A stretch of DNA of 64,000 bases from Paraburkholderia caribensis (GCF_002902945.1 NZ_CP026103.1:124001-188000); one strand, 5' to 3'. Positions 44,706 to 53,979 are shown, numbered from the stretch's first letter. The notes: a model not told the origin generated them from the letters alone. Numbers and translations are program-made.

Positions 44706-47114
44706 ATGAGCGAGGACGATTCGCAGGCATTGCGGCTGAAGCAAGGCGGCGCGTTGTTGACGGAAGGTGAAGACGATGCGGCTGCGCGTCGCCGCGCGCA
44801 CTACGCATGGCCCGCCGATGGCATCGATGCCGATGCGCAGCTCGTTGTCGAAGCGAGCGTCGCGGCGGACGGCACGATGGCGAAGTGGCACTATCGCGCG
44901 CGCGTCGGCGATACGGCGAGCGAGGCGCGTGGCTCCCGCACGCAAGCATCGCTGCCGCCGTTGCTGTATCGCCATGCACACGCGAGCGTCGCCGTCGACG
45001 ATCCATCGCGGTTGATTCCCACGCAGGCCCATGCATTCGCGCGCGAATCGTTCATCGACGAAGTGGCGCACGATGCGCGGCGCGATCCCGTCGCACTGCG
45101 GCTCGATCATCTCGATGTCACGCGCGACGCGGGCGCGCGCCAAATCATTCGGATGGTGAGCGAACGCGCGGCGTGGGGCGCTGCGCCGCAGGCTGCTCAG
45201 GCGCCTGCTTCGCCATGGCTGCGCGGGCGTGGCTTTGCGTTCGACGGCCAGACGCGCGAAGCGACGCGGCGCGTCGATGCGCTGCCCGATTATTCTCCGG
45301 GCAACACACGCGCCGAGCCGCCGCCGATGGGCTGGTCGGCGTGGGTGGTCGATCTCGACGTCAACCGCGTAACGGGCGACATCGCCGTGCGCCGCGTGGT
45401 GGCGGGCCAGGGTGCGGGAACACCGGATGCCGCCGCACTCCAGGGGCTTCCGGCATGGCAGATCGAAGAAGCGATTGCGCGCGCGACAGGCGTGCGCCGG
45501 ATCGCGCGCGCGTCGCACGACGAAGCGGGCGGCGCGGCTACGCCTGTCTCGCACGATCTGATCGACGCGCAAAACGAGCGGGCATCGAATGTCACTCCGC
45601 GCTCCGCATTAGACGACCGACGCATCGAGCAGGCGGCAGCGCCCGTCGCGGCAGCAATCGCCAATGCGCTTTACGACGCCACGGGCGTGCGCTTTCGCGC
45701 CCCGCCGTTCGACCCGGAACAGATTCGCCGCGCGTTTGCCGCAGCCGGTCCTGCCGTCATGCTCGACGCGCCCGCGGCAGCCCGGCGGCCCTCGCGCTGG
45801 CGGCGGTGGCTGGCGGGTGGTGGCATCGGCGGGGTGGCGGGAGGGTTGATCGGGCTTGCGTGCTCGATCCTGCCTGGGCCGTCGCCGATCGCGCCGTTGC
45901 CCGCAGGCGCGGGTGCCGACGCATCGATGTGGAGCGCGGCAATGCTCGAACGCGGCCGCCAGGTTGCGATTGCTGGCGACTGCGCCGTGTGTCATACGGC
46001 GCCCGGCGGGCACGTCAATGCAGGCGGCCTCGCGCTGCAGACGCCGTTCGGCACCGTCTGGTCGACCAACATCACGCCTGATCGCGACACGGGCATCGGC
46101 GCGTGGTCCTATGAAGCGTTCGCGCGCGCGATGCGCCAGGGCATTGCACGCGACGGCCGGCATCTCTATCCCGCGTTCCCGTACACGGCGTTCGCGCGCA
46201 TGAGCGAGTCCGACATGATGGCGCTATACGCGTACCTGATGTCGCAGCCTGCCGTGCAGCACGCCGCTCCCGAAACGAAGCTGCCGTTCCCGATGAACCA
46301 GCGGCGGCTCGTCGCGGGCTGGAACTGGCTGTTTCATGACGCGCGCGCATACCAGCCGGACGCACAGCAATCGGCGCTGTGGAATCGCGGCAAATATCTG
46401 GTGGATGGCGCGGCGCATTGCGGCGCGTGCCATACGCCGCGCAACGCGCTGGGCGCGGAGAAGGGCGGCTTTGCGTATCTGGGCGGCGGCAGCGCCGAGG
46501 GCTGGGACGCGCCGGCGCTCGTTGCTGCGCGAGCCGCGCCCGTGCCGTGGACGGAAGACGCGCTGTTCACCTATCTGCGCAAAGGGTTCTCCGCCGAACA
46601 CGGCGTGGCCGCGGGGCCGATGGCGCCCGTCGTGGCGGGACTGGCGAGCCTGCCGGAGCCGGATGTCCGCGCGATAGCGCACTATATCGCCTCGCTTTCT
46701 CCTCCCGTCGATCCCGCCGTCGCCGCGCAAGCCGCCGCGCAACGCGCCGCAGGGGCGAACGCGGATGCGCTGACAGCGGCCGGTTTCCAGAACGGACGGC
46801 GCATGTTCGAGGCAGCTTGCGCGGTATGTCATGCGGAATCGGGCGGCGTGGGCCATCTGGGCGTGCGTCCGCTGATGGGCCTGAACACCAGCGTGAGTCA
46901 GGCGAGTCCGGAGAACCTGTTGCGCGTGATGATGCGCGGTATCGCTCAGCCCGCCACGGAAGGGCTTGGCTACATGCCGGGTTTCAAGGACAGCTTCGAC
47001 GATCAGCAGCTCGCGGAGCTGGCAGGCTACATTCGTGCGCGCTATGCGCCTGGCCAGCCTGCATGGCACGGCCTTGCAGAGGCGGCCGCAGGCCTGCGCG
47101 AGGCGGTGCATTGA
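44706..47114 (+). CDS. Tri-haem cytochrome c subunit of nicotinate dehydrogenase with a leftover half molybdenum domain
   Basis: An 802-residue protein in two parts. Residues about 35-360 match only the C-terminal half of a xanthine-dehydrogenase-type large subunit (SFIDEVAHDARRDPVALRL, GWSAWVVDLDVNRVTGDI, AIANALYDATGVRFRAPPFD) and lack the first 430 residues that bind much of the cofactor. A hydrophobic anchor (GGGIGGVAGGLIGLACSIL) follows. Residues 400-800 carry three CxxCH haem sites, CAVCH at 426, CGACH at 572 and CAVCH at 705. The haem part passes electrons to the respiratory chain. The MoCo part looks vestigial, since a complete catalytic subunit is encoded at 36789. GAGG upstream supports the ATG at 44706; 44688 is an alternative. 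Confidence 0.87.
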   Translation: MSEDDSQALRLKQGGALLTEGEDDAAARRRAHYAWPADGIDADAQLVVEASVAADGTMAKWHYRARVGDTASEARGSRTQASLPPLLYRHAHASVAVDDPSRLIPTQAHAFARESFIDEVAHDARRDPVALRLDHLDVTRDAGARQIIRMVSERAAWGAAPQAAQAPASPWLRGRGFAFDGQTREATRRVDALPDYSPGNTRAEPPPMGWSAWVVDLDVNRVTGDIAVRRVVAGQGAGTPDAAALQGLPAWQIEEAIARATGVRRIARASHDEAGGAATPVSHDLIDAQNERASNVTPRSALDDRRIEQAAAPVAAAIANALYDATGVRFRAPPFDPEQIRRAFAAAGPAVMLDAPAAARRPSRWRRWLAGGGIGGVAGGLIGLACSILPGPSPIAPLPAGAGADASMWSAAMLERGRQVAIAGDCAVCHTAPGGHVNAGGLALQTPFGTVWSTNITPDRDTGIGAWSYEAFARAMRQGIARDGRHLYPAFPYTAFARMSESDMMALYAYLMSQPAVQHAAPETKLPFPMNQRRLVAGWNWLFHDARAYQPDAQQSALWNRGKYLVDGAAHCGACHTPRNALGAEKGGFAYLGGGSAEGWDAPALVAARAAPVPWTEDALFTYLRKGFSAEHGVAAGPMAPVVAGLASLPEPDVRAIAHYIASLSPPVDPAVAAQAAAQRAAGANADALTAAGFQNGRRMFEAACAVCHAESGGVGHLGVRPLMGLNTSVSQASPENLLRVMMRGIAQPATEGLGYMPGFKDSFDDQQLAELAGYIRARYAPGQPAWHGLAEAAAGLREAVH

Positions 47115-47260
47115 TCCCGCGGCTGGCGTCACCGCGTTCGTGCCGGATGACGGGCGCGCCCGGGCCGGCACGGCGTATGCGTGGGGACTGTCGATTGGCT
47201 GGTTGGCTGGTTGGCAGGTTCGGCGGGTCTGAACAGCCGAATTTGCCTGCGTCTGATCGT

Positions 47261-47527
47261 TCATGCCGCGCCGTGCAGATCGTGGCGCACGCTCAATACG
47301 GGATCGGTCACCCAGTCGGCTAGCCAGTCTTTCCATTTTGCCCACCGATGCGCGTCGAGTTCAAACTCTCCCGCCAATGCGCCCGTCCCTTCCGCACTGA
47401 GATCCGCGTAGACCAGCCTCTCGCCGTTCCACCAGGCAATCGCCGTGTCCGTCAGTTCCGCGACGGTATCCGGCCCGGCGTCGCGAAGCAGGGCCGTCAA
47501 CTGCTGTTCGAAGTCTTCACGTTGCAT
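47261..47527 (-). CDS. Hypothetical protein (88 aa)
   Basis: An 88-residue soluble protein starting MQREDFEQQLTALLRDAG, after a GAGGAG ribosome site. It is acidic and Trp-rich (IAWWNGERLVYADLS, HRWAKWKDWLADWV). No signal or membrane segment. No family recognised. It is convergent with the cytochrome gene and divergent from the receiver gene. Confidence 0.6.
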   Translation of the reverse strand: MQREDFEQQLTALLRDAGPDTVAELTDTAIAWWNGERLVYADLSAEGTGALAGEFELDAHRWAKWKDWLADWVTDPVLSVRHDLHGAA

Positions 47528-47618
47528 GCTGGATGTCTCCTCTTGAATGGTTGCGGCACATCGTTTGCGGACTGGCTGTAACCCGGGTGTGTAACCCAAG
47601 TGCAAGAAGGGGCGAGTC

Positions 47619-47846
47619 ATGGCAACGCAATGTGTCGAGCAATGGGCATTCGATGTACACGATGTACCGGCCGAAGAGGCCGTCGAGCGCTCCTGCTTTC
47701 AGCACAGCAAGCGGCACGCCGTGACGACGCGAAGAGGTTTTCGTTGCGCACGCATCTTCAGCGCAACGCGTGCGCTGCGGGTGCCCGTTAACCGAAACCA
47801 TCTGCTGGCGGCCGCCAACGGCGGCGCTCGCGGCGAATCCGCATGA
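47619..47846 (+). CDS. Questionable 75-codon frame before the receiver gene
   Basis: The frame has an AAGGGG ribosome-like site before its ATG and overlaps the following receiver gene by ATGA, as coupled genes do. Its product (MATQCVEQWAFDVHDVP start, Arg-rich second half) shows no family likeness, and the second half has the composition of a chance frame. Listed because of the overlap only. Confidence 0.25.
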   Translation: MATQCVEQWAFDVHDVPAEEAVERSCFQHSKRHAVTTRRGFRCARIFSATRALRVPVNRNHLLAAANGGARGESA

Positions 47847-48331
47847 CCGATACTACGAGTCAAACCGTGGCAAATGTACTGCTGGTCGACGACGACGCGG
47901 AGAATCTGTGGTCGCTGCAACTGGCGCTCGAAAGCGACGGTCATCATGTGAGCGTTGCAGGAGATGCCAACGGCGCGCTGGATATCCTGCGTCGCGAAGC
48001 CATCCATCTGATGATCACGGACTACGAAATGCCCGGCATCGACGGCGCGGAGTTGTGCCGTCTGGTGCATGAGCAGCCGGCCCATTGCGGGTTGCCGATC
48101 GTGTTGTTGTCGGCGGCGGCCGAACCGCCAGACCTTCGGCAATCCTGGACGCGGTTCTTTCGCAAACCGGCGCGCATCCGGGATCTGACGGCCGCGCTCG
48201 ACGCCCACGTTGCAATGCGCCAGCCCGCCATGAGGCTGCCGCACCCAAAAGCCTGTGTGCGCGCAGTCCTGAGATGTCAGAACCTGCCCGCATCGCGCTG
48301 GATTGCCGTCGAACCCCGCTGCTGGCCATAA
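47843..48331 (+). CDS. Stand-alone response-regulator receiver protein
   Basis: A 162-residue protein with one receiver domain: VLLVDDDAENLW (acidic pocket), phosphoryl Asp60 in LMITDYEMPGIDG, the switch Ser in VLLSAAAE and Lys in FFRKPARIRDL. No output domain follows; the last 40 residues are basic and Cys-containing without a known fold. It may relay phosphate or bind a partner kinase, and the hybrid kinase starts 74 bp downstream on the same strand. Confidence 0.88.
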   Translation: MTDTTSQTVANVLLVDDDAENLWSLQLALESDGHHVSVAGDANGALDILRREAIHLMITDYEMPGIDGAELCRLVHEQPAHCGLPIVLLSAAAEPPDLRQSWTRFFRKPARIRDLTAALDAHVAMRQPAMRLPHPKACVRAVLRCQNLPASRWIAVEPRCWP

Positions 48332-48404
48332 GCTGCGCCCATGTCGAGGCCGTTTAGCGGGGGCGTACAATCAGTCATTGAAACCCGCCACCGGACAGTC
48401 CCAG

Positions 48405-49946
48405 ATGAGCGACATTCACAAGACGCACCATAGGGCGCACGAGACAGCGGAGACAGCTGAGCAATTCCGCATTCTCGTACAGGGCGTCACTGACTACGCG
48501 ATCTACATGCTGTCGCCCGCAGGCGTCGTCACGAGCTGGAACGTCGGTGCCGAGCGGATCAAAGGGTACAGCCATGCCGAGATTCTTGGCCGGCACTTCT
48601 CGTGTTTCTATACCGACGCGGATAGAGCAGACGGCGCACCAGCCATGATTCTCGCCACGGCGGCGCGCGAGGGCCGCGCGGAACGCGAAGGATGGCGCGT
48701 GCGCAAGGATGGCAGCCGCTTCTGGGCCCATGTGGTGGTCGATGCCATTCGCGACGAGCGCGGCGAACTGCTCGGTTTTGCCAAGGTCACGCGCGACATT
48801 ACCGAACGCAAGCAGTCGGCGGCTGCGCTGGAAAAGGCCAATGTGGCGTTATTCCAGGCGCAGAAGATGGAAGCGATCGGCAGGCTCACGGGTGGCGTCG
48901 CGCACGACTTCAACAATCTGCTCGCCGTGCTGTCCAACGGCCTGCAAGTGCTGGCCACGCAGTCGCGCACGCATCTGGACATGAAGATGATCGACGGCAT
49001 GCGCCGCGCCATCGATCGCGGCGCTTCGCTCACGCAGCAACTGCTGTCTTTCGCGCGCCAGCAGCCGTTGCGGCCTGAAGTTCATGATCTGAACCTGTTG
49101 ATCCGCGACTTCGAGCCGATGCTGGTGAAGGTGCGCGCCGATAACAGAACGAAATGCGAACTCGACCTGACGGGCGATTCCGCGTTCGCGCTCGTCGATG
49201 CCGCCCGCTTCGAAGCGACCTTGCTCAATCTCGTTGTCAACGCCGTGGACGCGATGCACGATGGCGGGACCGTGACGGTCGCGACGGCTACCGTCGAATC
49301 GGATAGAGCGGTCACGGCAGTGCTGACGGCGGGCCGCTATGTGCGGATCTCCGTATCCGACACGGGAACGGGCATGCCGCAGAAAGTGCTGGAACAGGCG
49401 TTCGAGCCGTTCTTCACGACGAAGCCGGCTGGAAAGGGCACAGGGCTAGGGCTGAGCCAGGTCTACGGGTTCATTACCCAGTCGGGCGGCGACGTGGTGA
49501 TATCGAGCGTCGAAGGAGAAGGCACGACCATCGATCTCTATCTGCCGATGGCGCAGGCGGTCGAGTCGGCGAGTACCTTTGCCGCTTCGAAAGTCGAAAC
49601 GGTTTTACTGGTCGAAGATGAACCGGATGTGCTGGGGCTTGCGACGGAACTCTTCCGCAGCATCGGCTATGAAGTCGTGGTGGCCGCCAGCGCCTCCGAA
49701 GCGGTGGCGATCCTGAAGGAACGCGATGATATCGACGTCGTCTTCACGGATATCACCATGCCGCACGGCATGAGTGGCATGGACCTGGCGCATCATGTCC
49801 GCGCCGGGTATCCGGACGTCAAGGTGGTGTTGACATCGGGCTACCCGCTCGCCACGTTGCGCGACGAGTATGGCGCTTTCAATGAGTTTCCTTTTGTCTA
49901 TAAGCCGTACCGCCTGGCCGATCTCGCGAGGGCGCTGAGAGCGTGA
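48405..49946 (+). CDS. PAS-containing hybrid sensor histidine kinase
   Basis: A 513-residue soluble kinase with no membrane segments. PAS domain at about residues 20-140 (AEQFRILVQGVTDYAIYML, DITERK end). Dimerisation helix with His167 in GGVAHDFNNLLAVLSN. ATPase domain with NLVVNAVDAMHDGG (N box), VSDTGTGMP (G1) and AGKGTGLGLSQVYGF (G2). C-terminal receiver with Asp449 in VVFTDITMPHGMSG and Lys in FVYKPYRLADL. The layout matches cytosolic light- or redox-sensing hybrid kinases common in rhizosphere beta-proteobacteria. The PAS ligand is unknown. It likely pairs with the receiver protein upstream. Confidence 0.93.
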   Translation: MSDIHKTHHRAHETAETAEQFRILVQGVTDYAIYMLSPAGVVTSWNVGAERIKGYSHAEILGRHFSCFYTDADRADGAPAMILATAAREGRAEREGWRVRKDGSRFWAHVVVDAIRDERGELLGFAKVTRDITERKQSAAALEKANVALFQAQKMEAIGRLTGGVAHDFNNLLAVLSNGLQVLATQSRTHLDMKMIDGMRRAIDRGASLTQQLLSFARQQPLRPEVHDLNLLIRDFEPMLVKVRADNRTKCELDLTGDSAFALVDAARFEATLLNLVVNAVDAMHDGGTVTVATATVESDRAVTAVLTAGRYVRISVSDTGTGMPQKVLEQAFEPFFTTKPAGKGTGLGLSQVYGFITQSGGDVVISSVEGEGTTIDLYLPMAQAVESASTFAASKVETVLLVEDEPDVLGLATELFRSIGYEVVVAASASEAVAILKERDDIDVVFTDITMPHGMSGMDLAHHVRAGYPDVKVVLTSGYPLATLRDEYGAFNEFPFVYKPYRLADLARALRA

Positions 49947-50250
49947 CGCGGCTTTGATCGAAACATTCCCCGTTGTATTTGCCACTGCGGCCCGAGAGCG
50001 AAGCATGCGAACACGCGGCGATGCTGCGCACAGTGCGGCGCGCATGACTCGTCGCGGATTTGCAATGTGTGGAGATCTGACCATTTAACATTTCCGAAGT
50101 TATTTAAAGAATTTTCTAAAGGAAATGCTCCTAAAGTTTTCGTAACGGTTGCCGACATTCGTCCCATGACTACGCGCAGGTCCTTCATGCAGCCTGCATA
50201 AATCAAGAACGAACGGGGAACTCGCTGTCTGAGAGCGGCGAGTGAGCGGT

Positions 50251-50726
50251 ATGTCGAGGCGATCTACAGGAAGTACCGCCTGCCTGAAGAACGGGCGGGT
50301 AGTTCAGTGTTGTTTGCTTGCTCTGGCGGTAGCGTCGTCGCATGCGCACGCGGCGGGCGTCGTCGCGGACGGCGGCACGGCCACATCCGTATCGACGGCT
50401 GCGAACGGTCACCAGGTCGTGAACATTGCGCCATCCGTTGGTGGTGTATCGCATAACACCTACGCCCACTTCAACGTTGGAAGCGCCGGGGTCGACCTCA
50501 ACAATGTCGGCATCAATGCGCGCACCATCGTCAATCAGGTGACGAGCACAGACCCGAGTGTGATTTCGGGGCAGCTCGCCGTGCTCGGTTCGCGGGCAAA
50601 CGTCGTGCTCGCCAAACCGATGTCGATATTCCTATTGCCAGTATCTTTGCCATTCCGACACTGCTGAATCAGTATGGATTGTCAGCGGGAACATATGTTG
50701 GACAATCGAAGGAACAAAATAAATGA
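50251..50726 (+). pseudogene. Collapsed two-partner-secretion exoprotein (filamentous haemagglutinin type)
   Basis: The frame begins with the extended signal peptide of such exoproteins (CCLLALAVASSHAHAAG) and the start of the TPS domain: GVVADGGTATSVSTAANGHQ, VSHNTYAHFNVGSAGVDLNN, TIVNQVTSTDPSVISGQLAVL, GSRANVVLAKP. After about 128 residues the likeness stops. A different frame then encodes DIPIASIFAIPTLLNQYGLS and ends in TGA at 50724-50726, where it overlaps the next start codon. This looks like the head and tail of a gene of several kilobases joined by an internal deletion with a frame change. No transporter (TpsB) gene is nearby. Confidence 0.75.
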
Positions 50727-51343
50727 AGCGGGCGTCGCTCTCTATTTGCGTTGTACTGCTAGTGAATACGGCGGGATGCGCTGGGCACACGGCGAGCGGA
50801 ACGTCATCGTCGCCATCGGGCGCGATGGTAACGGACTGCCCTGACTTGAGCGGGAGATACGCGGGAGCGGGAAGAATGGTGCGCGGCGATCCGACTCAGC
50901 AGATCGGTTCACGACTGACGCTGGATTTTGTGTTTCCGCCCGCTGACCTGGAGGCCAGGAAGCTGATGGTGTCGCGCTACAAAGTCGACGGACACGGCAT
51001 CATTGTCCCGCCAGATTACGTCAGGGTAACGAAATCGGGGAGCAACAGCTACGTGATTGCCGCGTTTTATGGAGACTCGGAGATCGGGGAGTACAGCGCC
51101 GAGGAACCGCCAAAGACTGAAGTCATATGCAAGGGTGGCGCGCTATACAGAAAGTACCAGGAGAGCACGCGTTCCGACTATGGGCCAAATCATGTGACGA
51201 CTGAGGATATGGTTCGAATCGACGGCAACGGAGACCTGATATTCCGGCGCGAGATGCGCGTTGCCTACCACGCGCTGATATTCAATCTTCCAATGGGAAC
51301 AGGGTCATTTTTTGAAGAGTACAGATTCCCTCGCATCAAGTAG
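50723..51343 (+). CDS. Predicted lipoprotein downstream of the collapsed exoprotein gene
   Basis: A 206-residue protein with a lipoprotein signal (MKRASLSICVVLLVNTAGCAG, lipobox TAGC, Cys19). The mature part is soluble and beta-rich (LTLDFVFPPADLEARKLMVS, SYVIAAFYGDSEIGEYSAEE) with a few cysteines. No family recognised. Its ATG overlaps the tail of the collapsed exoprotein (ATGA), the arrangement seen for immunity genes behind polymorphic toxins. It could be an orphan immunity-type lipoprotein, but this is inference. Composition is AT-richer than the flanking genes. Confidence 0.7.
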   Translation: MKRASLSICVVLLVNTAGCAGHTASGTSSSPSGAMVTDCPDLSGRYAGAGRMVRGDPTQQIGSRLTLDFVFPPADLEARKLMVSRYKVDGHGIIVPPDYVRVTKSGSNSYVIAAFYGDSEIGEYSAEEPPKTEVICKGGALYRKYQESTRSDYGPNHVTTEDMVRIDGNGDLIFRREMRVAYHALIFNLPMGTGSFFEEYRFPRIK

Positions 51344-51574
51344 ATATGCAGATGCTTGTGATGGTTCGACCCTGCTTCGTTGTTCGCTGGCAAAGCGGGT
51401 CATCCATTTTTTAGGACGTGCGCTCGGACACCAGCTTGAACGGCCGCAGGTCTGATTCACTCACACGTGGACTATCAGTGCCACGACGCACGCCGCGTCA
51501 CGGGTTTTGCATCCGATGACGATAAACAACTGCGAGGCGCTGCAGTTCGTGTCGAAAAGGCGCTCATGGCGACC

Positions 51575-52648
51575 TCACTCTGTCGCGGATAGCGCGAGCG
51601 TTGGGTAGTCGGTATAGAACTTCTCCGTGCCCCCAAAAAAGCCTTCACGCTGCGGCTCGTTCATCGGCGCATTGGTCTTGAGCCGCTCGACGAAATCGGG
51701 GTTCGCCAGCACCATCGCACCATAGGCTTCCAGATCGGCGGTACCCGATGCCGCGTCGGCACCCACTTGTTCTCGCGGACGTCCCGGACGGTTCAGGATC
51801 AGCGTGCCTGTCCAAAGCTTACGAATCTCTGCCAGCAATGGCTCGTCGCCCAGATGCATGATATGCAGATACGCGAGGCCCAGCTTGTCGAGTTCAGCGA
51901 CAAGGTAGCGGTATAACGCGTGCAGTTCCGCTCCCTCGTCGATACCCCCCATCGCCGTGCCCGGCGACAGGCGGATGGCCGTCCGGTCGGCGCCGATTTC
52001 ACCGGCGATGGCCGTGGCAACCTCGATGGCAAAGCGCGCGCGATTCTCGATCGAGCCGCCGTATTCGTCGGTGCGCGTATTGGCGCTTGGCGCGAAGAAC
52101 TGCTGGATCAGGTAGGCGTTGGCGCCATGGATCTCGACGCCGTCGGCGCCCGACTCGACGGCGCGGCGAGCCGCGAAGGCGAAATCCGCGACTGTCCGGC
52201 GCACTTCGTCGCTCGACAGTGCGCGCGGCACGGGGATGTCCTGCATGCCGCCGGTCGTGAACATGCCTACGCCCGGCGCGATGGCCGACGGTGCGACAGC
52301 GGGGCGGTGGTGCGGCGTGTTATCCGGATGCGACATGCGGCCCGCGTGCATCAGCTGAATGAATATACGGCCGCCTTTGTCATGCACCGCGCTCGTGATC
52401 TTCTTCCAGCCTGCTACATGTGCGTCGGTGTAGATGCCCGGTGTCGTCAGGTAGCCCTGGCCGTCGTCCGAAGGCTGCGTGCCTTCCGAGACGATCAGGC
52501 CGACCCCGGCGCGCTGCGCGTAATAGCGGGCGGCGAGGTCGCCAGGCGTGCCGTCGTACTGGGCACGCGAACGGGTCATCGGCGCCATGACCAGGCGATT
52601 TTGCAGGGTGTAACGGCCAACACGGATGGAATCGAACAGTTTGCTCAC
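51575..52648 (-). CDS. Old yellow enzyme-family flavin oxidoreductase (NemA-like)
   Basis: A 357-residue TIM-barrel FMN enzyme. Starts MSKLFDSIRVGRYTLQNRLV, with VMAPMTRSRAQ, the substrate His/Asn pair in GVEIHGANAYLIQQF, NTRTDEYGGSIENRARF, and the FMN phosphate loop near TLILNRPGRPRE. These enzymes reduce activated alkenes, maleimides, nitrate esters or nitroaromatics with NAD(P)H. The usual cap region is complete. It is divergent from a LysR gene 112 bp away, and a 24-bp dyad at 52706 lies between them. Confidence 0.93.
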   Translation of the reverse strand: MSKLFDSIRVGRYTLQNRLVMAPMTRSRAQYDGTPGDLAARYYAQRAGVGLIVSEGTQPSDDGQGYLTTPGIYTDAHVAGWKKITSAVHDKGGRIFIQLMHAGRMSHPDNTPHHRPAVAPSAIAPGVGMFTTGGMQDIPVPRALSSDEVRRTVADFAFAARRAVESGADGVEIHGANAYLIQQFFAPSANTRTDEYGGSIENRARFAIEVATAIAGEIGADRTAIRLSPGTAMGGIDEGAELHALYRYLVAELDKLGLAYLHIMHLGDEPLLAEIRKLWTGTLILNRPGRPREQVGADAASGTADLEAYGAMVLANPDFVERLKTNAPMNEPQREGFFGGTEKFYTDYPTLALSATE

Positions 52649-52705
52649 GACGGAATCCTCGGATCAGGTTGAACGGGCAGTGGTTCGATCATCCTCTGCT
52701 GCACA

Positions 52706-52729
52706 CCGAAGATAAAGATAGTCTTTCGG
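52706..52729. promoter_or_regulatory. Dyad between the old yellow enzyme gene and its LysR regulator
   Basis: An imperfect inverted repeat, CCGAA at one end and TTCGG at the other with an AAGA/TCTT inner pair, sits midway between the divergent genes. Size and position fit a LysR binding site. Confidence 0.45.
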
Positions 52730-52760
52730 ATATCATTGATCCATTCATGGAGCAATGTGG

Positions 52761-53636
52761 ATGGATGATTACCTGAACGACATGGCTTTGTTCGTGGAAG
52801 TGGTGAAGGCCAACGGCTTCCGCCACGCGGCTGAAGCGGTAGGGATACCGAACTCGACGTTGTCCCGCCGGATCAGCGCGCTGGAGAAGAGCATCGGGCT
52901 TCGGCTGCTGCACCGCACGACGCGCAAGATCGAACTGACCGAGGCCGGGCAGCTTTACTTCGAACGGTGCAAACGCATCGTCGACGAGGCGCGCCTTGCG
53001 CATGAACAACTGGGGGACATGCTTGCGCAGCCCAGTGGGACGCTTCGGGTGTCGTTGCCGGTGGACTTCGCCGTGACTTACCTCGCGCCGTTGATCGTCG
53101 AGTTCGCCGACATGTATCCCGGCATCAGCTTCGATTTCGATCTCACCCCGCGGCGGGTCGATCTGGTCAGCGAACCCTATGACGTGGCGATCCGCATTGG
53201 CGAATCCGGGAGTTCGCAACTGATCTCGCGCACGCTGGCTTCGCTGACGCCGTACCTGTATGCGTCTCCCCGTTATCTGGAGCGAGCGGGCGAGCCCGGC
53301 AAGCCTGCGGATCTGGAGTGGCACGAATGCCTGGCTATCCTGAAGGCGGGCACATGGACATTGCACGACGGAAAACGTACGGCAACGGTTCCGGTACGCG
53401 GGCGGATCGCGCTCAACAGTGTCGGCATGATCCGTCGTCTGGCAAGCCTCGATATGGGGATCGTTTTGCTTCCGCAACAAGTCGTCGCCGATGATCTGGC
53501 GAGCGGGCTCTTGCGGCCGGTCTTGCCCAGCTGGCACGGTTCGGCGACGCCGATCTACGCGATTACCGAAACCCGTCTGCTACCCGCAAAGACACAACGC
53601 TTCATCGAGTTTCTTCAGGCGCGGCTGGCGCGGTAA
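52761..53636 (+). CDS. LysR-family regulator, divergent from the old yellow enzyme gene
   Basis: A 291-residue regulator starting MDDYLNDMALFVEVVKANGF; GGAG eight bases upstream favours this ATG over one two codons earlier. The helix-turn-helix lies at about residues 18-48 (ANGFRHAAEAVGIPNSTLSR). The effector domain begins LRVSLPVDFAVTYLAPLIVEF. It belongs to the CrgA/AaeR-like group that often controls a divergent reductase. The shared 112-bp region contains a dyad at 52706. Confidence 0.9.
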   Translation: MDDYLNDMALFVEVVKANGFRHAAEAVGIPNSTLSRRISALEKSIGLRLLHRTTRKIELTEAGQLYFERCKRIVDEARLAHEQLGDMLAQPSGTLRVSLPVDFAVTYLAPLIVEFADMYPGISFDFDLTPRRVDLVSEPYDVAIRIGESGSSQLISRTLASLTPYLYASPRYLERAGEPGKPADLEWHECLAILKAGTWTLHDGKRTATVPVRGRIALNSVGMIRRLASLDMGIVLLPQQVVADDLASGLLRPVLPSWHGSATPIYAITETRLLPAKTQRFIEFLQARLAR

Positions 53637-53979
53637 GCGCCAGGCCGCGAGCGTTGACCGTATGCGGCCAGATCGACTCTGGACGCGATTGGTGATGGTG
53701 AGATATTCCCCGTCGATGAATCTGGATGGCCCGCGAGGATAGGATGGTGACGCGGACGCGGACGCGGACGGCATCGACGGCGAGGTGGTGATCTTTTCAC
53801 GCTTCATGGCGATCTCGAGGAGACACGCCCCCTGATTTCACCGGGAAGGATGGTTTCGGATGTTAGCGCCGACGTGTGGCGTCGCGTCGGATGTCACGGG
53901 CACAGCGCGAACGAATGCATTCGTTCGCCCCTTGTTATCTGATGGCATGCCGCTGCGCGGCACATGTCCATTGATATCT
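53637..53979. other. Intergenic region between LysR and the decayed flavoprotein remnant
   Basis: About 340 bp with no supported gene. A short tandem repeat of GACGCG units occurs near 53750-53771. Nothing else stands out. Confidence 0.5.

Noticed and set aside
47196..47225. Short GGCTGGTT tandem repeat after the cytochrome gene
   Set aside because: Only about two copies; too short to suggest a function.
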